Shown here piece after piece: positions 39,608 to 46,917 of a DNA stretch of 55,571 bases. Source of the stretch: Clostridiales bacterium (GTDB lineage: Bacteria > Bacillota > Clostridia > Oscillospirales > CAG-382); contig QAKH01000038.1 in the NCBI GenBank assembly GCA_003343885.1, forward strand, positions 1 through 55,571, written 5' to 3'. A program made the translations under genes and the position numbers. Below the pieces are notes generated by a model that did not search any database, had not been told where the DNA came from, and saw only the letters and a list, made by a program, of their open reading frames with translations. How positions within the stretch are numbered: position 1 is the first letter of the stretch; every line of letters starts with the position of its first letter.

Positions 39608-40930
39608 TCAGAGAATCGGATAACCCGCATTCTCATGAGCCTCATACAGTTCGTCGCACATTTTTACAATATCGTCAAGTGAGAGAACCGCCGCAGTGTG
39701 CGGATCCATCATAGCCGCATGGTAAATGTGTTCTTTCTTGCCTGTTACCGCAGCTTCAATAGTAAGAAGTTGGCAGTTTATGTTGGTCATGTTCATTGCC
39801 GCAAGCTGAAGCGGCAGAGCGCCTACATGGGTTGGGCAGACTCCGCTTGAGTCGACAAGGCAGGGAACTTCTACGCAGGCTTCTTTCGGAAGATTGTCGA
39901 TAAGTCCTGTGTTCAGAACATTTCCGCCGATTTTGTACGGAACATTGGTAACCATGGCTTCCATGATTCTTGAAGCGTACTCATGAGAACGAACGTGTTC
40001 TATGTCGCCTCCGTTGAGAAGCGTTTCTTTCTGCTTTTCCCAGCCGGCTATCTGGTTTACGCAGCGGCGGGGATATTCATCAAGCGGGATATTGAATTTT
40101 TCAATAAGTTCCGGGTAGTTCGGCTTTATGTAGAAGCAGTTGTATTCAGCATTGTGTTCGCTTGACTCGGTGCAGTAGTATCCGAGCTTTTCGATATAAT
40201 CGAAGCGAACCATGTCGCCGTGCTTTGTCTTGTTCTTTTCCTTTGCAAGACGGCGGATTTCCGGATACATGTCGTTTCCGTTCTTATCTTTGATTTCAAG
40301 CAGCCAGCCCATATGGTTTATGCCGGCAATCAGTTCGTACCCTATGTCGCCGTGCTTTTCGGATATCCCGAGATTTCCGAAAAGACCGCTCGTACATGAC
40401 TGAACGCTGTGGCAAAGTCCGACAGTTTTTACTCCGGTGTAACGCTGCATAAATCCGGAGAGTATAGCCATCGGGTTTGTGTAGTTCAAGAACCAGGCGT
40501 CGGGACACACCTCTTCCATGTCTTTGGCAAATCCTTTAAGAACGTGAATTGTACGGAGTCCACGGAAAATACCGCCTATTCCGAGCGTGTCGGCAATGGT
40601 CTGGCGAAGTCCGTATTTTTTCGGAATTTCAAAGTCGATAATCGTGCAGGGATCGTATAAGCCTACCTGAATTGCGTTTACTACAAATTTTGCGCCTCTC
40701 AAAGCGTCTTTTCTCTGCTCAACGCCGAGATACTTTTTAATTACCGCTTTTCCTGAATTGTACTTGTTGTTGAGGGCTTCAATAACAATGGCGGATTCCT
40801 CAAGTCTTGAATGATCAATGTCGTAAAGTGCTATTTCACATTCTCTTAGCGGCTCCGCAAGAAGGACGTCTCCGAGAACGTTTTTTGCGAATACAGTGCT
40901 TCCGGCACCCATAAATGTAATCTTAAGCAT
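39608..40930 (-). CDS. Glycoside hydrolase family 4 (alpha-galactosidase/alpha-glucosidase type)
   Basis: 440 aa from the ATG at 40930, 9 bases after AAAGGA. The N-terminal NAD-binding motif is ITFMGAGSTVFAKNVLGDVL. The GH4 hallmarks NYTNPMAILSGFM and GLCHSVQ (Cys and His of the Mn2+ site), and AGINHMGWLLEI, follow. GH4 enzymes cleave glycosides by an NAD+-dependent redox mechanism. The CHSV form is the one found in MelA-type alpha-galactosidases and alpha-glucosidases acting on unphosphorylated substrates. The cytosolic location (no signal) agrees. It is in the same orientation as the TIM-barrel gene downstream. Confidence 0.92.
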   Translation of the reverse strand: MLKITFMGAGSTVFAKNVLGDVLLAEPLRECEIALYDIDHSRLEESAIVIEALNNKYNSGKAVIKKYLGVEQRKDALRGAKFVVNAIQVGLYDPCTIIDFEIPKKYGLRQTIADTLGIGGIFRGLRTIHVLKGFAKDMEEVCPDAWFLNYTNPMAILSGFMQRYTGVKTVGLCHSVQSCTSGLFGNLGISEKHGDIGYELIAGINHMGWLLEIKDKNGNDMYPEIRRLAKEKNKTKHGDMVRFDYIEKLGYYCTESSEHNAEYNCFYIKPNYPELIEKFNIPLDEYPRRCVNQIAGWEKQKETLLNGGDIEHVRSHEYASRIMEAMVTNVPYKIGGNVLNTGLIDNLPKEACVEVPCLVDSSGVCPTHVGALPLQLAAMNMTNINCQLLTIEAAVTGKKEHIYHAAMMDPHTAAVLSLDDIVKMCDELYEAHENAGYPIL

Positions 40931-41304
40931 AATATCCGTTCCTTTCCGGCAAGCCGTTTGACTCAGGTTTGCTGCCTGATGAGACTGTTTCGCTCGCCGA
41001 TATGATAATAACACATATCAATAAATAAATGTATGGTAATATTTAACCTCTTTATGTCAAAATGTATCTTTATTGAAAGAATATTTGTGTTTTCATACCG
41101 ATCAGCAAATAATGTTCGGCATTATTTACATATCAATGACAGAGTTTTTGGTTTGTTTTAACAAAATGCATATAAAACGCCTATAATCATAGCCTCGTTT
41201 TTATAAAATTAACCAAATGTACATATTTTGTTTATATATAGTGTTTATAATGGGTACATAAAAAGAAAAGTCTCTTGAGGATATCATGAAAGGAGCAGTT
41301 CAAA
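40931..41304. other. AT-rich divergent intergenic region
   Basis: Spacer between the GH4 gene (-) and the small peptide gene (+). A TTGACA on the minus strand (near 41055-41060) lacks a well-placed -10, which would suit an activator-dependent GH4 promoter. A TATAAT near 41244-41249 on the + strand lacks a good -35 and may serve the peptide gene. No ORF or strong hairpin is seen. Confidence 0.4.
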
Positions 41305-41424
41305 ATGAAAAAATATGTTTCGCCGGAGATTGAGATTACAAAAGCAGAGGCAATGGACGTCATGAACGGCAGTGCTGCGGAAGTGGATGTTATCATTGAT
41401 GTTGCTGAATTGTTCGGTGAGTGA
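41305..41424 (+). CDS. 39-residue peptide, possible RiPP-like or exported peptide precursor
   Basis: A complete small ORF with GAAAGGAG about 8 bases upstream of the ATG and its own terminator 60 bases after the stop. The sequence starts MKKYVSPEIEITKAEAMDVM and continues to NGSAAEVDVIIDVAELFGE. A basic MKKYxxPE start followed by an acidic segment and a small-residue NGS break resembles the short orphan peptides common in Clostridia. Some of these have double-glycine-like leaders. The likely cut would be after Gly-Ser or Asn-Gly, leaving an acidic hydrophobic core of about 17 residues. No Cys, Thr or aromatic-rich core and no maturase gene lie adjacent. Function unknown; I judge it real from signals, not from a database match. 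Confidence 0.65.
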   Translation: MKKYVSPEIEITKAEAMDVMNGSAAEVDVIIDVAELFGE

Positions 41425-41483
41425 TGCGTTGTCTTGGAGTGCGCATAGGCTGATTTGACAATATAAGTAATGTAACAGGGACG

Positions 41484-41519
41484 GGGTCTGTACTTTATAT
41501 GTACAGACTCTGTTTTTTT
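41484..41519 (+). terminator. Intrinsic terminator of the 39-residue peptide gene
   Basis: GGGTCTGTAC (41484-41493) pairs over 10 bp (one G-U) with GTACAGACTC (41501-41510) around a 7-base loop. TGTTTTTTTG follows. Strong hairpin plus U-tract. Confidence 0.87.
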
Positions 41520-41635
41520 GTTTTTAACAGTTGTACGATGTTGTAAGAAAAGCAGCTTGAAAACAAGTCAGAATGAAGCAAGTATGTGCCGTAAGTGCAA
41601 AACATACAATTTTTTTTGGAAAAAACGGAAAAAAT

Positions 41636-41664
41636 TTGACGAATAATTCGGGAACATTTAAAAA
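41636..41664 (+). promoter_or_regulatory. Probable promoter of SLH-DHHW fusion gene
   Basis: TTGACG (41636-41641), 17-base spacer, TAAAAA (41659-41664). The -35 is good and the -10 is weak. Predicted start near 41671, with AAGGAG 9-14 bases before the ATG at 41721. Confidence 0.45.
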
Positions 41665-41720
41665 AAGAGTGCGTCAAACTAACCGTCGACTTAAGAAAAA
41701 CAAGTAAGGAGAAAAAATTC

Positions 41721-43604
41721 ATGAAAAAAATCGTAAAATCAGTTTTATCTGTAATTTTGGCAATCGTCATGAGCATGAGCATGATGATAGGCGCGCTTGC
41801 GTATGAAAATGATGACGCGCAAAACAAGGCGGATATACTTTATACGCTCGGACTGTTCAAGGGAACAGAAAACGGATATGAACTTGATAAGGAGCTTACA
41901 CGTATACAGGCTTTGATAATGCTCATCCGTTTGTCAGGTAAAGAGATCGACGCTCTTTACGGCGACGAAACTTCACATCCTTTTACTGACTGTCCCGATT
42001 GGGAGGACGCCGATAAGTACCTGGGATACGCTTACGAAAACGGTCTTACGGCAGGCGTTTCGGAAACATCTTTTGATCCCGACGCAAAAGCGGATCTTCG
42101 CATGTACATAACATTTGTACTCCGCTCACTCGGATATACGGATTCCGCATGGGAAAACTGGGAAACACTCGCAGCCGAGAACGGACTTATTCCGGAAGGC
42201 GTAGACGCAGAGAACTTTCTTCGCGGCGACGCAGTTCTTGTGTCATACGCGGCACTGAGCGCAAAAATGAAGGATTCCGACTTGACACTTGAGCAGAAGC
42301 TTGCCGAGGACGGCGCATTTAACGAGCTTGCTCTTGCTGTCGCAGGCGCTATGTCCGGCAAAGAAATTACTCCCGAAAGCGACATTATTGATATTTTGGG
42401 GCTTGTTTACGCAGGGTCCGGAAGCGTTGAGCCCGGCAGACTTATGCCGAGCGAAATAAACGCTGAGAATATCAATTTCTTTCTTGGCGTAGACGCAGAT
42501 ACTATATCTTTCGTAGAAGGGATAGCATGCGAACCTATGATGTCCTCTACAGCCCATTCCGTCAGCGTTTTGAGAATTGAGGAAGACGCGGATGTGGAAG
42601 CGGCAAAGAAAGCAATTCGTGAAAATATTGACCCGAGAAAATGGGTGTGCGTAGTTGTTTCAGAAGCAAATGTACGCGTTGAGAATATAGGCAACCTTAT
42701 TCTTGTGGTTATGGATAATATCGCTCCCGATGCACTTGTTGCAAACTTCCGCAGTATGGATAAAACACTCGTTACAGCGGATGAAAACGGTATGTTGAAT
42801 ATCGACGGAGCATATATAGAGGCGGACGAAAGCTATAACGCATCTTCTGTTGAAAACTTTGCCGCAAAGCTTGTCGACCTTCGCTCAAAGTATTTCCCCG
42901 AGAACGATGTATACTATGTTACTATTCCCGAAAAGAGCTATTTTGTACGCAACTATACAGTTGAATACCTCAACCACGATACTATTACCGGATATCTTTC
43001 GGAAAACCTCTTTGACTGGAAAACAGTTGATATCAGCAAAACACTGACGCTTGAAGATTATTATACCACCGACCGCCACTGGCGCCAGGAAAAGCTTATG
43101 CCTACCGTTAAGGCGCTTGGCGAAATGATGGGCTTTACCGTTAATACCGATACCGAGTCTTTTGAACAGCACAGCTTAGAGGGCTTTACCGGCGATTATA
43201 AGAACGCCGTAAGCGATATTCCCGCGGAAACTCTCGTTTGGCTTTCAGGCGAGTATACCGACGGCGCGGTTGTTGACAACTTCCAGGATGACAAGGTTAC
43301 TACAGTTTACGATGAGTCTAAGCTTCAGGGAAAAGTACCGTATGACGTGTTCCTTTCGGGAGCTACTCCTCTGACGGTTATAACAAACCCGAAGGCTGCC
43401 AAGGAGCGTGAGCTTGTAATCTTCCGTGATTCCTACGGCTCAAGCATTGCTCCTCTCATGATAGAAGCTTACTCAAAAATTACTCTTGTTGACCTTCGCT
43501 ACATGTCAAGTGATTTGCTCGGCGATTATGTTGATTTCACCGACGCTGAAGTACTGTTCCTCATGAGCGATAAAATTGTTAACAACAGCATAATGCTTAA
43601 ATAA
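41721..43604 (+). CDS. SLH-anchored protein with DUF4358 and DHHW/SGNH-type domains
   Basis: 627 aa. A signal peptide (to about residue 27) is followed by two S-layer homology modules (about 30-75 and 85-140, with LYTLGLFKGTENGYELDKEL and YLGYAYENGLTAGVSETSFDP), then a third degenerate one. A DUF4358-like domain spans about 240-340 (FLGVDADTISFVEGIACEPMM, HSVSVLRIEEDADVEAAKKAI, WVCVVVSEANVRVENIGNLILVV). The C-terminal region is DHHW/AlgJ-like: YYTTDRHWRQEKL holds Asp451 and His453, and VIFRDSYGSSIAPLM holds the SGNH-type nucleophile Ser571. DHHW proteins accompany MBOAT acyltransferases in polymer O-acetylation, and DUF4358 usually occurs as a separate neighbouring protein. A fused, wall-anchored version suggests extracellular polymer esterification or esterase action. 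No MBOAT gene is nearby. Confidence 0.82.
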   Translation: MKKIVKSVLSVILAIVMSMSMMIGALAYENDDAQNKADILYTLGLFKGTENGYELDKELTRIQALIMLIRLSGKEIDALYGDETSHPFTDCPDWEDADKYLGYAYENGLTAGVSETSFDPDAKADLRMYITFVLRSLGYTDSAWENWETLAAENGLIPEGVDAENFLRGDAVLVSYAALSAKMKDSDLTLEQKLAEDGAFNELALAVAGAMSGKEITPESDIIDILGLVYAGSGSVEPGRLMPSEINAENINFFLGVDADTISFVEGIACEPMMSSTAHSVSVLRIEEDADVEAAKKAIRENIDPRKWVCVVVSEANVRVENIGNLILVVMDNIAPDALVANFRSMDKTLVTADENGMLNIDGAYIEADESYNASSVENFAAKLVDLRSKYFPENDVYYVTIPEKSYFVRNYTVEYLNHDTITGYLSENLFDWKTVDISKTLTLEDYYTTDRHWRQEKLMPTVKALGEMMGFTVNTDTESFEQHSLEGFTGDYKNAVSDIPAETLVWLSGEYTDGAVVDNFQDDKVTTVYDESKLQGKVPYDVFLSGATPLTVITNPKAAKERELVIFRDSYGSSIAPLMIEAYSKITLVDLRYMSSDLLGDYVDFTDAEVLFLMSDKIVNNSIMLK

Positions 43605-43672
43605 CTACAATAACATTACAATAACATTGTTATTTCATAAGAAAGCATAGCTTTTTCTAAAGAGTTTGACGG

Positions 43673-43710
43673 CGCACGCAGTGGATTTTCACGGCGTGCG
43701 TTTGCTTTTA
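43673..43710 (+). terminator. Terminator after SLH-DHHW gene
   Basis: CGCACGC (43673-43679) pairs with GCGTGCG (43694-43700), with inner GTG/CAC pairs, followed by TTTGCTTTTA. Moderate stem and tail. Confidence 0.6.
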
Positions 43711-43806
43711 TAGCACAAAACCGCAAAAAACAACACAAAACAACATATTTATCAAACGAAAACAACAAAAATATTGTAAAAAACACGAAAAATATAATTA
43801 AATCTA

Positions 43807-43835
43807 TTGACAAACGCTGATAAATGTTTTATAAT
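43807..43835 (+). promoter_or_regulatory. Consensus sigma-A promoter of the microcompartment operon
   Basis: Perfect TTGACA (43807-43812), 17-base spacer, perfect TATAAT (43830-43835). Predicted start near 43842, leader about 77 bases. I see no riboswitch or operator in the leader. Confidence 0.88.
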
Positions 43836-43918
43836 GTATGCAAAGATAGCATGGAAAGCAGCGCAAAGTACGGATTTGCCTGCATTTTTATAAACAGAAA
43901 GGACGGCACACTGTACAT

Positions 43919-45301
43919 ATGGATGAAAGAATGGTAAGCGAAATTGTCGCCAGTGTCGTAAAATCAATGGCAGGCGGCTCAAAGCAGTCACAGAAAGGCG
44001 TTTTCAAAACCATGTCGGAGGCTCTTTCCGCCGTGGACAAGGCATATAAACAGTATCGCGCGTACAGCATGGAGCAGCGTGAAAAAATGATTGCCAAAAT
44101 CAGGGAGTTTACTCTCGCTGAAGCTGAAAATCTCGCAAAGCTCGGCGTTGAGGAAACCGGTATGGGACGTGTAAGCGATAAAATAATAAAGCATCAGCTT
44201 GTCGCCAATAAAACTCCCGGAACGGAAGACCTTCATCCGTCGGCATTTTCGGGCGACTGCGGACTGACTCTTGTAGAGATGGCTCCGTATGGGGTTATCG
44301 GAAGCATAACTCCGTCCACAAACCCGAGTGAAACGGTTATATGTAATTCAATAGGTATGATTGCCGGCGGAAATGCCGTCGTGTTCAATCCTCATCCGCA
44401 TGCGTGCCGCACGGCAAACTATGCGGTTGATCTTGTCAACCGTGCCATACTTGAGGCAGGCGGACCTGAAAATTTGGTTGTTACGGTTGAAAAGCCGACC
44501 AAGGAAAGCTCAGATGAAATGATGAACTCTCCGATAGTAAGAATGCTTGTCGCAACAGGCGGTCCCGGCGTTGTTAAGGCGCTGCTGTCCTCCGGAAAGA
44601 AGGCAATAGGCGCAGGAGCCGGAAATCCTCCGGTAATTGTCGACGACACAGCTGACATCGAAAAGGCGGCGAAAGATATTGTTGCCGGCGCAAGCTTTGA
44701 TAATAATCTGCCCTGCATTGCGGAAAAGGAATGTTTCGCATTTGCAAATATCGCAGATGATCTCATAAAATATATGACAAACAACGGAGCTTACCTTATC
44801 AAGGGAGAGCAGATAGATAAGCTTGTAGCGACATGTCTTATCGAAAAGAACGGAAAGTATTCCATCAATAAGGACTGGGTAGGAAGAGACGCCTCTAAGT
44901 TCCTTAAGGTGCTCGGCATAGAGTCCGACGCCCGCCTTGTAATATGCGAGGTTCCGGAGATGCATCCGTTTGTACAGGTTGAAATGATGATGCCGGTGCT
45001 GGGAATAGTACGTGTAAACAATATTGACGAAGCTATTGAAATGGCTGTAAAGGCAGAGCACGGAAACCGTCACTCGGCTCACATCCACTCAAAGAACGTA
45101 GACCACCTCACCCGTTTTGCAAGAGCGGTTGAAACTACGATTTTCGTAAAGAACGCACCGTCGTATGCAGGTATCGGAGCCGGCGGAGAGGGCTATACAA
45201 CCTTTACAATCGCAGGTCCCACTGGAGAAGGACTCACAGCGGCTCATTCATTTACAAGACAAAGACGCTGCGTGCTGGTTGACGGATTGCATATAGTCTG
45301 A
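43919..45301 (+). CDS. CoA-acylating aldehyde dehydrogenase of microcompartment type (EutE/PduP-like)
   Basis: 460 aa. It converts an aldehyde plus CoA and NAD+ to acyl-CoA. The first ~20 residues (DERMVSEIVASVVKSMAGG) form an amphipathic helix followed by a Gly/Ser linker, the usual encapsulation signal of microcompartment cargo. The catalytic cysteine is Cys266 in FDNNLPCIAEKE. The region TPSTNPSETVICNSIGMIAGGNAVVFNPHPHA is characteristic of the acetaldehyde/propionaldehyde group, as are ATGGPGVV and YAGIGAGGEGYTTFTIAGPTGEG. AAAGGA lies 15 bases upstream of the ATG, longer than usual; the Met at codon 5 is an alternative. It is the first gene of the BMC operon. Confidence 0.93.
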   Translation: MDERMVSEIVASVVKSMAGGSKQSQKGVFKTMSEALSAVDKAYKQYRAYSMEQREKMIAKIREFTLAEAENLAKLGVEETGMGRVSDKIIKHQLVANKTPGTEDLHPSAFSGDCGLTLVEMAPYGVIGSITPSTNPSETVICNSIGMIAGGNAVVFNPHPHACRTANYAVDLVNRAILEAGGPENLVVTVEKPTKESSDEMMNSPIVRMLVATGGPGVVKALLSSGKKAIGAGAGNPPVIVDDTADIEKAAKDIVAGASFDNNLPCIAEKECFAFANIADDLIKYMTNNGAYLIKGEQIDKLVATCLIEKNGKYSINKDWVGRDASKFLKVLGIESDARLVICEVPEMHPFVQVEMMMPVLGIVRVNNIDEAIEMAVKAEHGNRHSAHIHSKNVDHLTRFARAVETTIFVKNAPSYAGIGAGGEGYTTFTIAGPTGEGLTAAHSFTRQRRCVLVDGLHIV

Positions 45302-45382
45302 TAGCCTTATAAACAGTCTGATACGCCAAAGCTTGCGGGCGGACAAAGACGACTGATGAATCCTACATAAGAGGTATTTTTG

Positions 45383-46042
45383 ATGAAAGCATTAGGAATG
45401 ATTGAGGTATACAGCTTTACGACAGTTGTATGCTGTGCCGATATCATGGCGAAAACAGGCAACGTGAAGATAATAGCCTTTGACAGAAACCGACCGTTTG
45501 CAAAGGGCTTTCCCGTGCCGCTTATAATGGCGGCGAAAATTGAGGGGGACGTCGCAGACGTTCGTGCGTCAGTCGAAGCTGCGAAAGAGTATGCCATGGG
45601 AAAGGGACACTACATTGTCTCGCATATTATTCCACATCCCGGCGAGGACGTGGATAAAATGGCGTACCTCAACGATATTAACAGAGATAAATTCAATAAA
45701 AAGCTTCCTAAAAATTTCCGCGGGCTTGAAACTTGCCCGAGCTTTGTCGGAGATAACGCAATAGCCTTGCTTGAAGTTGAGGGATTGGTTGCCTCTGTTG
45801 AGGGACTTGACGCAATGCTCAAGGCGGCAGAGGTGCGGCTTGTCCACACTGAAAAGCGTCTTGGCGGACGTCTTGTAACGCTTATAGTTGCGGGTAAGGT
45901 CGACGCGGTCACGAGTGCGCTTGAGCACGGAAAAGCTACCGCGGAGCCGCTCGGAAAGGTGTACGGCTCAGAGGTAATAGCTAATCCGCACCCGGAGCTT
46001 TTGAAGTTTTTTGATATGGGCGAGGGAAGCATAGCAGAGTAA
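45383..46042 (+). CDS. Trimeric bacterial microcompartment shell protein (BMC-T, two BMC domains)
   Basis: 219 aa from the ATG at 45383 (AAGAGG 8 bases upstream; the TTG just before it is rejected). It has two tandem BMC domains. Domain 1 covers about residues 1-90: KALGMIEVYSFTTVVCCADIMAKT and FPVPLIMAAKIEGDVADVRASVEAAKEYA. Domain 2 covers about residues 110-200: DNAIALLEVEGLVASVEGLDAMLKAAEV, RLVTLIVAGKVDAVTSALEHG, and VIANPHPELL. Three chains should form a pseudohexameric shell tile. Domain 1 carries two adjacent cysteines (VVCCAD). The subtype (PduT-like or plain) is uncertain. Confidence 0.92.
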   Translation: MKALGMIEVYSFTTVVCCADIMAKTGNVKIIAFDRNRPFAKGFPVPLIMAAKIEGDVADVRASVEAAKEYAMGKGHYIVSHIIPHPGEDVDKMAYLNDINRDKFNKKLPKNFRGLETCPSFVGDNAIALLEVEGLVASVEGLDAMLKAAEVRLVHTEKRLGGRLVTLIVAGKVDAVTSALEHGKATAEPLGKVYGSEVIANPHPELLKFFDMGEGSIAE

Positions 46043-46078
46043 AACGCTGCAATAACATAAGAGAGGCGGAAAATATTC

Positions 46079-46717
46079 ATGTATGATGAAAAAGTGATCG
46101 CCGAGGCGGTGAAAAAAGCAATAGAACAGATTTCTTCCGATAACGATAATCAGATAAAAATAGGCGTGTCGGCAAGACATGTCCACCTTTCAAGGGAAGA
46201 TCTTGATACGTTGTTCGGAAAAGGCTTTGAGCTTACAAAGAAAAAGACGCTCATGGGCAGAGAATTCGCATCAGACCAGCTTGTAACGCTTGTCGGACCG
46301 TCGCTGAAAGCAATAGAAAATGTCAGAGTTTTGGGGCCTGTGCGCTCACACACTCAGGTTGAGATTTCAAGAACCGATACGTTTGTGCTTAAGGTAAGTC
46401 CTCCCGTTCGCCCGTCAGGCGACATAAAGGATTCCGAAAAGATAGTTATCGTAGGTCCTAAAGGAAGCGTGTACCTCAAAGAGGGCGTGATAATCGCAAA
46501 CAGACATATCCACTTAACTCCCGAGTATGCCGAAAAGAACGGTATTAAGGACGGAGACTACGTGGACGTTCTGGTGCAGAGCGTGAAGCCTACCAAGTTC
46601 TTTGACGTACAGGTAAGAGTACGTGAGGACTTCAACGTCGAAATGCACATTGATACTGACGACGCTAACTCCGCAGGACTTAAAAACGGAGATCTTGTTA
46701 CGATCATAAAGAGATAA
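46079..46717 (+). CDS. pduL: Phosphate propanoyltransferase of microcompartments (PduL)
   Basis: 212 aa. It converts acyl-CoA and phosphate to acyl-phosphate and CoA inside the compartment, recycling CoA for the aldehyde dehydrogenase. The first ~20 residues (YDEKVIAEAVKKAIEQISSD) are an amphipathic encapsulation-peptide-like helix. The two PTAC domains carry the zinc-binding His motifs VSARHVHLS and IANRHIHLTP, and MGREFASDQLVTLVGP and VRPSGDIKDSEKIVIVGPKGSV are family segments. The length is typical. It is the third gene of the operon, with a 36-base gap. Confidence 0.95.
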   Translation: MYDEKVIAEAVKKAIEQISSDNDNQIKIGVSARHVHLSREDLDTLFGKGFELTKKKTLMGREFASDQLVTLVGPSLKAIENVRVLGPVRSHTQVEISRTDTFVLKVSPPVRPSGDIKDSEKIVIVGPKGSVYLKEGVIIANRHIHLTPEYAEKNGIKDGDYVDVLVQSVKPTKFFDVQVRVREDFNVEMHIDTDDANSAGLKNGDLVTIIKR

Positions 46718-46802
46718 AATCAGAAGTAAATCTTGCTGACAGGATATAAGACAAAGAAGAACAAAATCAAAAACATAATGACGGCATCAGCCGTGTGTTT
46801 GC

Positions 46803-46840
46803 GGGGGAGCGATCGGGGTATGGCTCTCCCACTGTTTTTT
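46803..46840 (+). terminator. Intrinsic terminator of the microcompartment operon
   Basis: GGGGGAGC (46803-46810) pairs with GCTCTCCC (46823-46830, one G-U), and TTTTTT follows at 46835-46840. The T-run is itself the loop of a second palindrome CACTGT/ACAGTG (46830-46846). Confidence 0.75.
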
Positions 46841-46917
46841 ACAGTGAAAAACACAGCATACCGCAAACCGACGGCTTTTGCATAAAGGCTGTAAAGACTT
46901 TTGAAAGGAATTATACA

